Below, in pieces: positions 53,292-63,234 of a stretch of 64,000 bases of DNA. Under the pieces are notes generated by a model. It was not told the origin of the DNA. It did no database searches and saw only the letters and a program-made list of their open reading frames with translations. The position numbers were made by a program, and so were the translations under genes. The DNA is taken from assembly GCA_025642065.1 (NCBI GenBank), contig JAODUP010000474.1, positions 315,001 to 379,000 of the forward strand, in the 5' to 3' direction. The stretch comes from Paralvinella palmiformis (lineage: Eukaryota; Annelida; Polychaeta; Terebellida; Alvinellidae). Position 1 is the first letter of the stretch, and each line of letters begins with the position of its first letter.

Positions 53292-53379
<88 letters not shown>

Positions 53380-54118
53380 ACTAAACAAACCTAAAGGATA
53401 ATGAAGCGAAGTGAATAGCTACGTCATAGTTACGTCGGGATTTGAATCCCGGTGTTATAAATCTGTATCCAGCTGCACTAGTAGCCCAGCCACAGAGGTA
53501 TCACAGTCAGTGACTGAGACAGTCACAGAGGTATCACAGTCAATGACTGAGACAGTCACAGAGGTATCACAGTCAGTGACTGAGACAGTCACAGAGGTAT
53601 CACAGTCAATGACTGAGACAGTCACAGCGGTATCACAGTCAATGACTGAGACAGTCACAGAGGTATCACAGTCAATGACTGAGACAGTCACAGAGGTATC
53701 ACAGTCAATGACTGAGACAGTCTCAGTTAAAATAAACTCATGAAGTGAATATAAACGATTCATTACTAAAAAGGAACAACCCGCATGCTAAATGGTAATA
53801 TTAAGTAGAGTTAATTAGCCTCTTCTCACAACCTCAGATATATAGTCGAGGGCAGACTACTTGGAGAAACATATATTCTACAAACACTGGAACGTGCCGG
53901 ATTCGAACCCACAATCTGGAGGTTTGAAACTCAGTGCTCTAACTACTAAGCCATCGTAACGTAATCGTATGACATAATTCGGACTTCTACAAACGACCAA
54001 AGTATAACCTTAAAACTAGAAGATGATACATCACGTTAACCAACTTTGTGGGTGAGTGAGAGGGTGAGTGACTGGGTTGGTTAGGCTCGACGATGGTCAC
54101 AACTGTGACATATGGCTG

Positions 54119-54184
<66 letters not shown>

Positions 54185-55291
54185 ATGCGTGATATTTCTC
54201 ACAGGCGAATATATTAGTGTGCCAGTATACAATATCCCACACTATCCCATAACTACTACCTCGATAAAGAAGTCAAATGGAAAATGTTCGAATCTGCTGC
54301 ATCTGAACAATATTCAATATATTAATGTCGTAAAAATGTTACATTTAATAACGCGTAGTGCTTTAGGTACATTCATCTTTTTTTAATTTCAGGTATTAAA
54401 ACGAAATATTTAAAGACAGACGACTGTCCTGAGATATAGGATAATTAGATGAAACATTCTGTAGAAACAGGCAATAATGGAATTCAAATCTACAACAAAA
54501 TACAGTACCAACTTCCCAGATGGGAAGGCCCATTCACCTGTTAAATCAAACAAGTGATGATGAACATCTGAAAACGATCACGTCAAATCAATTTTTTTCA
54601 AAAGCTACATTTACCACCGAGGAGATAGCTTTTATATTATATTCCCAACTGGTAATATAACTATCAGTTGTGAGACATCAAAACGTGTGTGTGTATGTGT
54701 GTGTGTGTGATGATTGATGTTTTACGGTCACTTTTGTGCGCATGGTAGGCTAAACGGGCCGAGCAACCTCCAAAGGTAATGAAGCGAGGTGAAAGATGAA
54801 ACACCCTTCAGATATCCCCCGCCGATATTCGAAGACTGGTGACCCTACACGCTACCGTTAGACCACGGAGGCACCCCAGTGTGTGCCTGTCTCTCTCTTT
54901 CTCTGTCTGTGTGTGTGTGATCTACTGTATAGCAGCAAGTTATCCAATTTCCTCAGATTATCTAGCTATAAATTATGTTGCCTGTGTATCAAATGAAATA
55001 ATTCATAGCAGGTCTCATTTTATGGATCTGTTCTGTTAGCTACCAGTACTACACTGGCATATAGATAGCCATGTAATGTGTACAATGGGAGATAGGGTAC
55101 TGGTATAAAAAGTATAGTACTTCCTTCAGTTGCTTCACTATTCTTGAAGATGGGGTGTATCGTTCATACGACTAGAACTACGCCCCTATTGGCATGTAAT
55201 ACTTCAGTTCAGCCGAAATGTTGCATTGATTTTAAACGGCGCCTGTTTATTGTTTCAATTAAAAGATGCAACTGAAGAAACGTTATTTATT

Positions 55292-55330
<39 letters not shown>

Positions 55331-55670
55331 ATTTGCTTCCTTTGGCCTTACCGGGAAAATAGGGCCGAGAAAATTAGATAATCAGTGTATCGATCGGACT
55401 GGTGCATCAAACGTTTCTGAGTCACCGACGAAAACACTCAACTATCACTCGAATTTGGTAATTTGTCGTCCTAACATTAATACGTCTTCAAACAGACAAT
55501 TAAAGTTCTGATTTCACAGTATATCAAATGGGAATTAGGCTATTTATTCCAGAAAGGACAATTATTTTAACCAAGAGCCATTCAGAGAAACACACACAGA
55601 GAATGGACAATTTCTTCCACACTTCAAAACCACTCACCTGTGCCTCTTCTTTCGAACAGCAGCAGCCCAT
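50959..55670 (-). CDS. Uncharacterised membrane-anchored protein with 9-residue repeats, five exons
   Basis: Exons on the minus strand: 55670-55638, 53269-53164, 52981-52866, 52595-52454, 52277-50959. All have AG/GT borders, phases 0, 1, 0, 1 agree, and the sum is 1,716 nt: 571 residues plus TAG. Residues 1-11 are MGCCCSKEEAQ: Gly2 is a classic N-myristoylation site and Cys3-5 are palmitoylation candidates. ERTPLL at about 17-22 fits the acidic dileucine sorting signal [DE]xxxL[LI]. About 85-260 is charged and helix-prone (AAVLRYHKHLDRFVQLQKTR, HYLYDIRQFYYIKTMLGKIK). About 361-459 holds eleven 9-residue units, consensus AEQTPDVSV. The tail is Ser/Thr/Asp-rich and ends in DDDDDA. No transmembrane segment. 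By analogy with LAMTOR1-type adaptors (MGCC start plus dileucine) it should sit on the cytosolic face of late endosomes or the plasma membrane; that is inference, and homology is not claimed. Confidence 0.8.
51298..51594 (-). repeat. 27-bp coding tandem repeat, eleven units
   Basis: Eleven 27-bp units code for variants of AEQTPDVSV; the position-2 Glu, position-4 Thr and the final DVSV are best kept. It lies wholly in the last exon of the acylated protein gene. Being a multiple of three, changes in unit number keep the frame. Confidence 0.9.
53294..53377. repeat. (CA)n-(TA)n tract beside a splice acceptor
   Basis: On the gene strand it reads (TA)n then (TG)n and ends about 24 bases before the acceptor of exon 2 of the acylated protein gene. 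Confidence 0.9.
53481..53731. repeat. 33-bp minisatellite, seven to eight units
   Basis: Near-perfect 33-bp units (GTATCACAGTCA, then TGACTGAGACAGTC, then ACAGAG). Each unit contains the inverted motifs TGACTGAGACAGTC, so single strands can fold. It lies in intron 1 of the acylated protein gene. Open frames on both strands are artefacts of a length divisible by three. Confidence 0.9.
53885..53960 (-). repeat. tRNA-like SINE head
   Basis: On the minus strand an A box in TGGCTTAGTAGTTAGAGCA and a strong B box, GGTTCGAATCC, at tRNA-like spacing. The acceptor-stem bases do not pair convincingly, so it is a SINE head and not a working tRNA gene. Confidence 0.6.
54119..54183. repeat. (GT)n microsatellite
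   Basis: About 32 uninterrupted GT units in intron 1 of the acylated protein gene. Confidence 0.95.
54708..54876 (-). mobile_element. tRNA-derived SINE, family A, nearly full length
   Basis: Reverse orientation; tail GATGATTGATGTTTTACGG, body, B-box region (ATTCGAAGAC) and head ending in ACCACGGAGGC. It lies in intron 1 of the acylated protein gene. Confidence 0.85.
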
Positions 55671-55679
55671 GTCGTCGTA

Positions 55680-56640
55680 TTGTGTATCTAACTGGGACTG
55701 TTTTATGACGAATCGTGATCCTGATACGAGTCAGAGCCGGACGAAGAAACTTATCTAAACTCACCCTGAATAAAACAACAAGAATTGGAGTCACATGATA
55801 CGGCTATAATATAAACGGAAGTGTTCAATACGGGGGGGGGTCGGGCGGATAACAGTTTTAAGTCATCTGACTTCGTCTACGGTGTTGTTGTTTTTGTTGT
55901 TGTGCGTACTATGGTAAACAAACAAATGGTAAAATTCGGCGTTTGTGCGTTACATTTTCCAGTACATGTCCATCGTACAACACTCCGAAAGCATGACAAA
56001 CGAAGGATGAGCGAAATCGAGTCAATGCCAATGATTGAATGAACGTCCAAAACAATAACAGGAAATTCTGCCACTATATACACTGTCAGAGTGCAATTAG
56101 TGCTATAGTAAGCGCTGTAGTAGTCTGTCAGTCTCCGCTAGTGTAATGTTTAGTGTATATATTATACACACACACACGTTTCAACGTCGACTTGGACGAG
56201 TGCCAAAGACGGCTAGCTCCTGTCAACTGCGTTGCGTAGAATTTGGCGGCAGCCGTGGGGATGTTGCTCCAGTCCGCGGCGCGTACGCATTGCGGACACT
56301 GGGTACATAAACTGGATGATAAATACCTGTATATGGGATGTTCCAAACCGACCGTTTCGGATAACAGTTCCAGGTGAGAGAATGGCGACAAAAACACGGG
56401 TTTGTTGCGTGGTACGAGCTCCTTTACGTCTGGATGGTGCGATTGTTTGTTTACATCTACCCATGTGTATGTGTGCCAGTCACATGCCGCTCACCGTACA
56501 GTATGTGTGTGTGTATGTGCTCAAAGATATGGCGGAGGAACACTCCACTTCGTCTAACTATCAGGCTTCACGAAAAGTGCGCGTGGATAGTACATATTAT
56601 CTACCATCCACACGCACGTGCACGCACACACATCAGAGAT
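55680..56640. promoter_or_regulatory. CpG-richer region, possible bidirectional promoter
   Basis: 56200-56620 is richer in GC and CpG than its surroundings, and lies upstream of the minus-strand acylated protein gene. On the plus strand it holds two candidate starts: an ATG at 56261 with a 37-codon open segment (including RTHCGHWVHKLDDKYLYMG) up to a strong donor, CAG followed by GTGAGAG, at 56373; and an ATG at 56529 (MAEEHSTSSNYQASRKVRVD). No downstream plus-strand exons were found, so these remain candidates. Confidence 0.3.
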
Positions 56641-57199
56641 AAGTTATAATAAGGAGTTTTTAGGCCTATACAGAACGGAACTTAGTCTTTGCCGATGAAC
56701 GTTCAGTACTACTACTAGTTCTAAACAGAAGTAGTAAGTACCTCAGTCATTGGCTCATTGCAATTCCATGAATTAATTACTTGTTTAGCCTGATGGCAGG
56801 CAAAACTATAAACTCTATTTGCTATTTATGATAATAATTTCAGAATGGGTTATTTAATACAGTATTATTACATTTCACCAGTTAGTGCGAGATTATTAAG
56901 TTTTTCCTCCAGCTTGGCCTAGCTAGACACAAAAATAATAGTACGTGCATTATGTAATATGTTTGATGTAGATGCGAAACCTCTGACAAAGGAACCTTTA
57001 TGGATGAAATATCTGTGAATGAAAACAATGGCCTGAAAATCAGAAGAGAAGTGTGCTATCAACACAGAACATTTAGAGTATGTGCCATTTTTACACTGTT
57101 AAATCTATTGTTAACTTACCCTGATATACTAAATGACAGGAATATGTAAAATCCAATTTATTTAATTTCTTTGATCAAGTTAACTAAGTCTGTTGATAG

Positions 57200-57770
57200 C
57201 ATTCTGATAGTGCAGTGGATAATGTACTGCACAACAAATATCCAGATCACCATTCAATTCCCAGTAAGGGATTGCCTTAAGGGATTGCCCCTTGACCAAT
57301 GCTGATATTAAATATACCACTCACTCCCACACTCATTTATCACTGAGTTTTTTTTGTGATATATTTAAAAGTTGTGTGTGTGTGAAATATGATATTTAAT
57401 TAACCATTTGAAATTATTTTGATGAATCTCATCTGACATTAAGCATGCGCTAGTATTTTATGATTTCATAATATTAAATATAGTTAATACCCAATAGTTC
57501 TGTAATAATAATAATAGCCAAAAGGACAGTTGTTAATGTTGCTGAGATACAAGTCTAGTCTGTAATTAATTCATCATTAAGCGGATACCAATTCTAGATA
57601 AATTTACAATTTTAAAGCGGTAACATACCTGACAGATATAATCTGGTCAGTTATTAGACTGGAAGACAAAATCCCTATATTATGGTGCAGCATCGGAGAT
57701 TTGAACCCTTAGCCTCATGTCTGCCATTACCTTCAGGATACAGTCTCCAACTCTAACTGACTTCGCTATA
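57200..57770. repeat. Two decayed tRNA-like repeat heads
   Basis: Plus strand about 57205-57290: AGTGCAGTGGATAATG as a weak A box and CATTCAATTCCC as a B box. Minus strand about 57770-57655 with GGGTTCAAATCTCC as a B box. Neither can be a working tRNA. Confidence 0.4.
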
Positions 57771-57816
57771 AAATTACTGGGCAGCCATATTTGTGTACTT
57801 TCTCTAAACATGCATC

Positions 57817-57899
57817 GCTTAAATGGTAGCATGGTTGGCCACAGATTTCCAGCACTTGGTGTACCTGTGTCTTAAAGGTGTTTCATCTTTTACTCTACC
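57817..57899 (+). mobile_element. tRNA-derived SINE, family A, left part (split)
   Basis: Head to mid-body of a family A SINE (TGGTAGCATGGTTGGCCACAG, later GGTGTTTCATC). It continues at 59226 after a transposon insertion. Confidence 0.75.
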
Positions 57900-59225
57900 C
57901 AGGGTTGGCAAGTTTATGACACAATGTCCAAAACCATGGATTAATCCAGGGTTTATGATGTCATGTTATAAACAGGTTTATGGCAGTTTATGACATGCTA
58001 GCGTCATAAACTGTCAAAAGCATATATTTTATAATATAGATATTGGCATAGCCAACAACTGTGTGACATATTTTCCAAGATATACCTGAAAAGTAGTTTA
58101 GAACGGCTGAAATTATTAATATTATAATATTAAAAGAAAATGTATTATACAATAAGTTAGTGCCTGATTATTAGACTATGGTAATCATACACTGGTATTG
58201 TTTGAAGCCAAAATCAATTGGCTTGATTAGTCTGCCATTTGTTTCTAGAGCTTAGGGGGACAGTATTATTTTAATAGAACTATTCATTAATTGGGTGACA
58301 AGCATGACACTGCCCTCTTGGGTTGATGCTGGTATTTATCTGTGGCTGACTATGCATTGACAGTGACTTAATGATCCTTAATGTGGCAAGAGCGAAAGAT
58401 ATCTGCTACCAGACATGGGGTAAATTCAATTCTGGAATTTTTTTTTAATGGAATTGATAAAGTTGGAATTGAAGTTTGCTACAAACAAATTTAATCCACA
58501 AATTAATTTACCATTGAATTTTTTCATTCAGAAATATTCCTTCCATGACAATCTTACTTGGAATATAAGATACTCGGACTAGGCATTCCAAGTACGTACT
58601 CAGAGTACCTACTCATCGTAAAAAGTAGTACGTAAAAAATGGAATTATAATTGATGCAATTGGAATTTATAAATTTGATGTGGATTTGACAGAATGGAAT
58701 TGAGTGGAATTGTAATTAACAAAATAGAATTGACCCCATGTCTGTCTGCCACTCTGATTCATTAGTCCATCTTATAGCTTTCATATTAAACAGCCAAGCT
58801 TGTATTTTGTCACAAGGACTTTGTGATTTCATGATTATTGATGACTGACGTATCAAATGGACTGATTCAATTGTACATATATGAAAGATGTGAGAGTCTG
58901 TCATAGTTACTGAATAAAATATATCTCCAAATTATTTCTGTTATTACTGAATTGGAAAAAATGTAAGATAGACCAACATAAAATATTATTTTACATTGAT
59001 GTTTGTAATATATAAATATATTAATTCTGATATAATGAGAATCCACAGAAAGTTTTAACCAAAATAGATCAAAAGTGCAAATTAAAAATTACAATCACAA
59101 AATATAGTGAATAAAAAGGTTTACGACAGTTTAAGAAGATGTATGACGTCATAAAGGTATTTACGACGGGTTTATGACACTGTCATGTCATAAACAGGTT
59201 TACGACTGTCATACACCCAACCCTG
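57900..59225. mobile_element. hAT-like DNA transposon with perfect 8-bp target duplication
   Basis: Ends are CAGGGTTGG on both sides (right end reversed). The flanking octamer ACTCTACC is repeated exactly at 57892-57899 and 59226-59233. The subterminal parts are rich in TTTATGAC and its reverse. There is no transposase frame in the 1,326 bp. It splits a SINE and contains a smaller element at 58410-58744. Confidence 0.9.
58410..58744. mobile_element. Small hAT-like MITE nested in the previous element
   Basis: Ends CAGACATGGGG on both sides (right end reversed), 335 bp. Flanks TCTGCTAC (58402-58409) and TCTGCCAC (58745-58752) agree at 7 of 8, fitting a hAT target duplication. A larger relative lies at 61586-62324 in the opposite orientation. 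Confidence 0.85.
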
Positions 59226-59305
59226 ACTCTACCTCATTTATATTTTAAAGTGCTTTGTCCATTTAGCTTGCCATGTGCACAAAAGTGATCATAAAAGAAT
59301 ATCAT
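59226..59305 (+). mobile_element. tRNA-derived SINE, family A, right part (split)
   Basis: Body and tail of the SINE begun at 57817: CTTTGTCCATTTAGCTTGCC, then GCACAAAAGTGATCATAAAA. Confidence 0.75.
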
Positions 59306-59541
59306 TTATATGAATATTTATTAATGTATTTAATTAACTTACAGTCCAATGTTATGAGAACTTTATATCCTAGTGTTCGCCAAGGGCTTCACTCATCTGT
59401 GGTTTTTGTGGATGTTTAGTTCCTAGTACTCTGGCTAGTACCGTCACACGCACACACACAGAATGACAGATATTTCCTTATTCAGCATGCATACATTTAC
59501 AGTAGACAAAACTGATCATCCAGAAAATATTTATTTAATAC

Positions 59542-59547
59542 TTTATT
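59542..59547 (-). terminator. Candidate distal polyadenylation signal
   Basis: AATAAA on the minus strand about 990 bases past the stop codon at 60538. A nearer AATAAA is at 60179-60184. Confidence 0.35.
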
Positions 59548-60178
59548 GAGATTCGTAGCAGACAGGAATGATGAACCTTTACAAAAGAATACATCTTAAT
59601 TACCAAACAACAGCCTAGGTAGTATATGAACTTGATATCAGTACCAAAAAACATAATATTAACCAAACTACCAGGAGATGAAGTACCCGAATTCGAAAAT
59701 ATAATTTAAAAAATTAACATTCATTTATCAAATAGTGATTACTCACAAATTAAGTTTAACTTTGAATAAACAAATTATTTTTTAAATATTTCAATGCAAT
59801 CATTTATCATGTTATAAACTTGGAAATGATGATCCTTTTGGGGAAATGTTGAAAAGTCTTCAAAACTAGGGAAAGCTGACATTCATGGGAAATAATTAAA
59901 CATATACAAAATGCACATGGGAATGCGCGAGGTATCTTTGTAGCTGAAAGACATTATTTTCAGGAATATAAGTCATTCACGAAATGATTAGTTATATTTT
60001 ACTCTCGTTTAGAGTACCTGTTACCAGCACAAATTGATAGTAATAAGAGTTCTAGCTACATAAACATATGAGGATAATTGCATGAAGCAAGCATGGATTA
60101 ATTATTAAATAAATTAATTAAAAACAGTGACGGACGTCATCGAGTGGAATGTTGTCAGTATGATAAGCTGCAGACAGT

Positions 60179-60184
60179 TTTATT
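60179..60184 (-). terminator. Candidate proximal polyadenylation signal
   Basis: AATAAA on the minus strand about 350 bases past the stop codon at 60538. Confidence 0.35.
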
Positions 60185-60537
60185 GATTTTCAGTAAAGTA
60201 TTGGATATGTTGGAATAAATCAATGACCAGAAAAAGCACAGAGTTTTACAGAATACCATAACCTATCTCACTAACACTGCCTCATTCCTGTTTCTTTTTG
60301 TTAACTAATTCATGAACTAACATTTCTGAACCAACTTCCATTATTCGAGTCTAAGAACAGACAAGATGTTGTATTTGATTGAAAACACTGCATGATGATA
60401 CCCCAGTTTGAGGCACAAAGCTAACACATCTGTGACATCTCCTAAGAGACGAAGGTTCACTGTTATAGGCTGTTAACCATTTAATGGCTCGTATGATGTA
60501 GCACCAATCTGGTTATACATGAGGCAGAGCTCCATTT

Positions 60538-63230
60538 TTACACGTCCACCGCATCCAATGAGGCAACTGACTGGTTCCATGCAAATGTCAGGTCTCCATA
60601 ATGTATCTGGATCAAAGATGAAAATGGAAGAACCAATCAATATTAATAATGCTGCAGTATAATACATAGGTAAGTTAATTTGTTTAGCACATCATGCTGT
60701 AGACAAAACATATAGGTTTCTCTCTCTCCCTGTGTGTGTGTGTGTGTGTGTGTGTATTAAGAGATGTCTTTATCAAACACAGCAGGTGAGCAAACATAAA
60801 CATTTAAGAAGCTTCAGTAATATTTTTACATAACATCCTGGTCTCTTGTATTTAAATCTACTAATTATTTAATCATTCTAAATACCACCCAGATGATCTC
60901 TGATCTTTCATTCACATGTTCAAATCATAATAGTTGAAATGAAGTTAGTTTTGATTTCAGGATATTTTCACATATTCATCTAGTAGTGGTACATTACCCT
61001 GGTTATATTTGTTCTTTAAAATAGCCAAGCTTTTTTACAACTGGCCATCTCAATTTTTGGGTCAAAACAACACGATCTAACTGTTTTGTTAAAAGTGTTA
61101 CATCAAACTCGCCTCCAAAATGAGGGGAGAACATTCTCAGTTCTCAGCTTGGACATACTAATCATGATAAATTTCCATTTGTTGGACTATCATGGTAAAT
61201 GATAGTTTGTCACTAATATGACTGTTTGATGCATTTTGCTTCGAAGTGTCCATAAATACAATTTGACTAATACACGAGGTTGTATTATAGATGAGTATAT
61301 ATATGGTACTTACTAAGGAGTCATCCAGACCATCTGCAAGACTGTTACTACGAGACAGTGTCATCTCCCTCTGATGCCTTTCCAGCTCAATAATTAACTT
61401 GTTTGGACTGAACTGTAATGATACCAAATAGAAGATGGTTCTGTGCGTTGATTTAAGAAACTATGTCCATTACAAATAGGATCTAAATAATAAAAGAAAA
61501 TGTCAAATTTTGCAACAATTCAACTCTCCCTCAAAACAAAAGCAAAAAATTGCTATGCATCCAATATGTGAATGTGTACTATGGCCAGGCATGGGGTCAA
61601 TTCCATTTGGTTAATTCCACATAAAATTTATCAATTCCCAATTTATCAATTCCGTTTTTTACCGACTCTTTTTTTGCCTAATACTTTTTACCATAAGTAG
61701 GTACTCCGAGTACCTACCTGGAATATCTACTCCGAGTAGTTTATAGTCCAAGTAGGATTGTCATGGAAGAAATATTTATGAATTAAAAAATTAAATGGTA
61801 AATTAATTTGTGGATTTAATTTTTTGGCCTGTTCTAAACATTGAAAGGGGGTAAATTCCTAAATAAAAATGTCTCTATGTAGATTACAGGTAAGCTATGT
61901 GGTGGTGTTACTGTGTTGTGGGTGGAGCCCACAGTATCCAAACCATATTAATTGATTAAATGCTCATGTGGGTGACATAGTCGAGCCGTGATAGCGCAGT
62001 TAGAGCATGGGACTCGTAGCCGAACAGTCACGGGTTCGAGGCTCTGTGAGCTGCAATGCTGTCATGTCATGACTGGTTGACTCATCCATAAAAAAATGAG
62101 TACCTGAAAGGACGCTATGGCTATGTGTGAGTAACGCCTTGCGCCTATAGTGGCAGCATGTGTTGTATGCTCCCTAGGGAGTTAATATATGTGCTGGGTG
62201 GAAACAGGTCTGAGTCAGGGATAATAATATTGTAAATAATATTGTAAGGTTTTCAAATTTTAAATAATCAATTCCGGAATTGACCATCAATTCCAATTCC
62301 GGAATTGAATTGACCCCATATCTGACTGTAGCATAGGCTAAAGAAGATCCTTAATGGTCTATGGTAAGCTAGTGGTAACTCTTCCCAGTGCCATGCCTAG
62401 GATAACAACATTATTACTTATTTAAACATATTACTACTACAGCTGCTACTATGACCACCATTGTTATAATTACAAATGAGGCCATCCCTAGGTTGATGTG
62501 GAGTCTGGGACATTCACAGACCAGCCAATCCAGGGCCTCAGAACCTGCCAAACATCTATAATTATATTAACAAAGAGGGACCCTGCAGTGCCAAGCCGAC
62601 TGCCCCCTCATCCATTGTACCCAAAGGATAAGCCAGACAAGAAGCAATTATTATTTCGTATATTAAACTGGATAACATTGCATGATTATTATTCATAGAG
62701 ATTTAAGATTAAAGTCATAAATATCTAGAACTATCATGTAAAATTCAACTGACTTTATATTATTGCTAGATTTTGAAATAAAATTACAGTAATGAAATAT
62801 CTACTATACAAAGAAAATATTATTCCAGTTAGATAGATTTAATCCATCATATACATTGTTTGTAAATATTAAATGTTGGAGAAATTACACTGTTCCTAAA
62901 TAGTCCTGACTGAGGTGGTGTTCACCATGATAGAGATAGTTTACCAACAAAACATCAACCCATATTTATAGTTTGTCTTTTAAAATATGTATGCCACAAC
63001 TTTAAGTAAGTGATTTTTAAAATTTTGTATGGGCACAGTGAAGGATAGCAAATTGATAACAATGGATTATCATTATTATTATGATGTTTACAATTATGCG
63101 AGTCTTAACAACTATTTGGGTCACACACCTGTCTATTGTACAGAGATTCCAAGTTGACATCTCTAATGAATATATGTCTTCTCAAGGCCTTCATACTACA
63201 TATCCTAGTTTGGGGCAGCTTTTGTAACAA
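60538..63230 (-). CDS. Uncharacterised gene, last three coding exons (5' end outside window)
   Basis: Exons on the minus strand: 63230-63129, 61412-61314, 60606-60538. Each follows a pyrimidine-rich acceptor (TTATTTTAG, TATCATTACAG, CATCTTTGATCCAG); donors are GTGTGT and GTAAGT; all joins are phase 0 and the last exon ends in TAA. The 89-residue tail is soluble and charged: LRRHIFIRDVNLESLYNRQ, then KLIIELERHQREM, then TLSRSNSLADGLDDSL and an end reading SVASLDAVDV. RSNSLA resembles a phosphoserine 14-3-3 docking site. I do not recognise the family. In another frame the last exon stays open to 60473, but that frame does not fit the phase of the previous exon. Intron 1 of this part carries a nested MITE and SINE. 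Confidence 0.6.
60737..60756. repeat. Short (GT)n tract
   Basis: About 10 GT units, downstream of an intron acceptor region. Confidence 0.8.
61586..62324. mobile_element. Larger copy of the CAGRYATGGGG hAT-like MITE, carrying a SINE
   Basis: Ends CAGGCATGGGG and, reversed, CAGATATGGGG, each followed by TCAATTC. Its left interior matches 58410-58744 in reverse orientation (TTTACCATT, GAATATTTCTTCCATGACAA and TACTCGGAGTA blocks). Flanks ACTATGGC and ACTGTAGC agree at 6 of 8. The right half is interrupted by a SINE at 61979-62258. Confidence 0.8.
61979..62258 (+). mobile_element. tRNA-derived SINE, family C
   Basis: The head GAGCCGTGATAGCGCAGTTA has an A box, and CACGGGTTCGAGGCT holds a good B box at about 62028. 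The tail has GGTCTGAGTCAGGGATAATA, shared with the fragment at 47892-47998. It is inserted in the MITE copy. Confidence 0.8.
62330..63128. other. Intronic, no other feature seen
   Basis: AT-rich DNA between the MITE and the first exon seen of the right-hand gene. The plus-strand frame at 62498-62698 is not recognised. Confidence 0.4.
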
Positions 63231-63234
63231 CTAA

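Noticed and set aside
53885..53960. Functional tRNA gene
   Set aside because: The promoter boxes are good but the stems do not pair as a cloverleaf; best read as a SINE head. The same holds for 8728, 57200 and 61979.
60473..60667. 64-codon minus frame ending SYEPLNG
   Set aside because: It overlaps the last exon of the right-hand gene, but using it would need a phase the previous exon does not provide; the in-phase frame ends at 60538.
60995..61125. Minus-strand open segment (MFSPHFGGEFDVTLL...) suspected as an extra exon
   Set aside because: 43 open codons are expected by chance, and no acceptor gives the phase needed after the exon ending at 61314.
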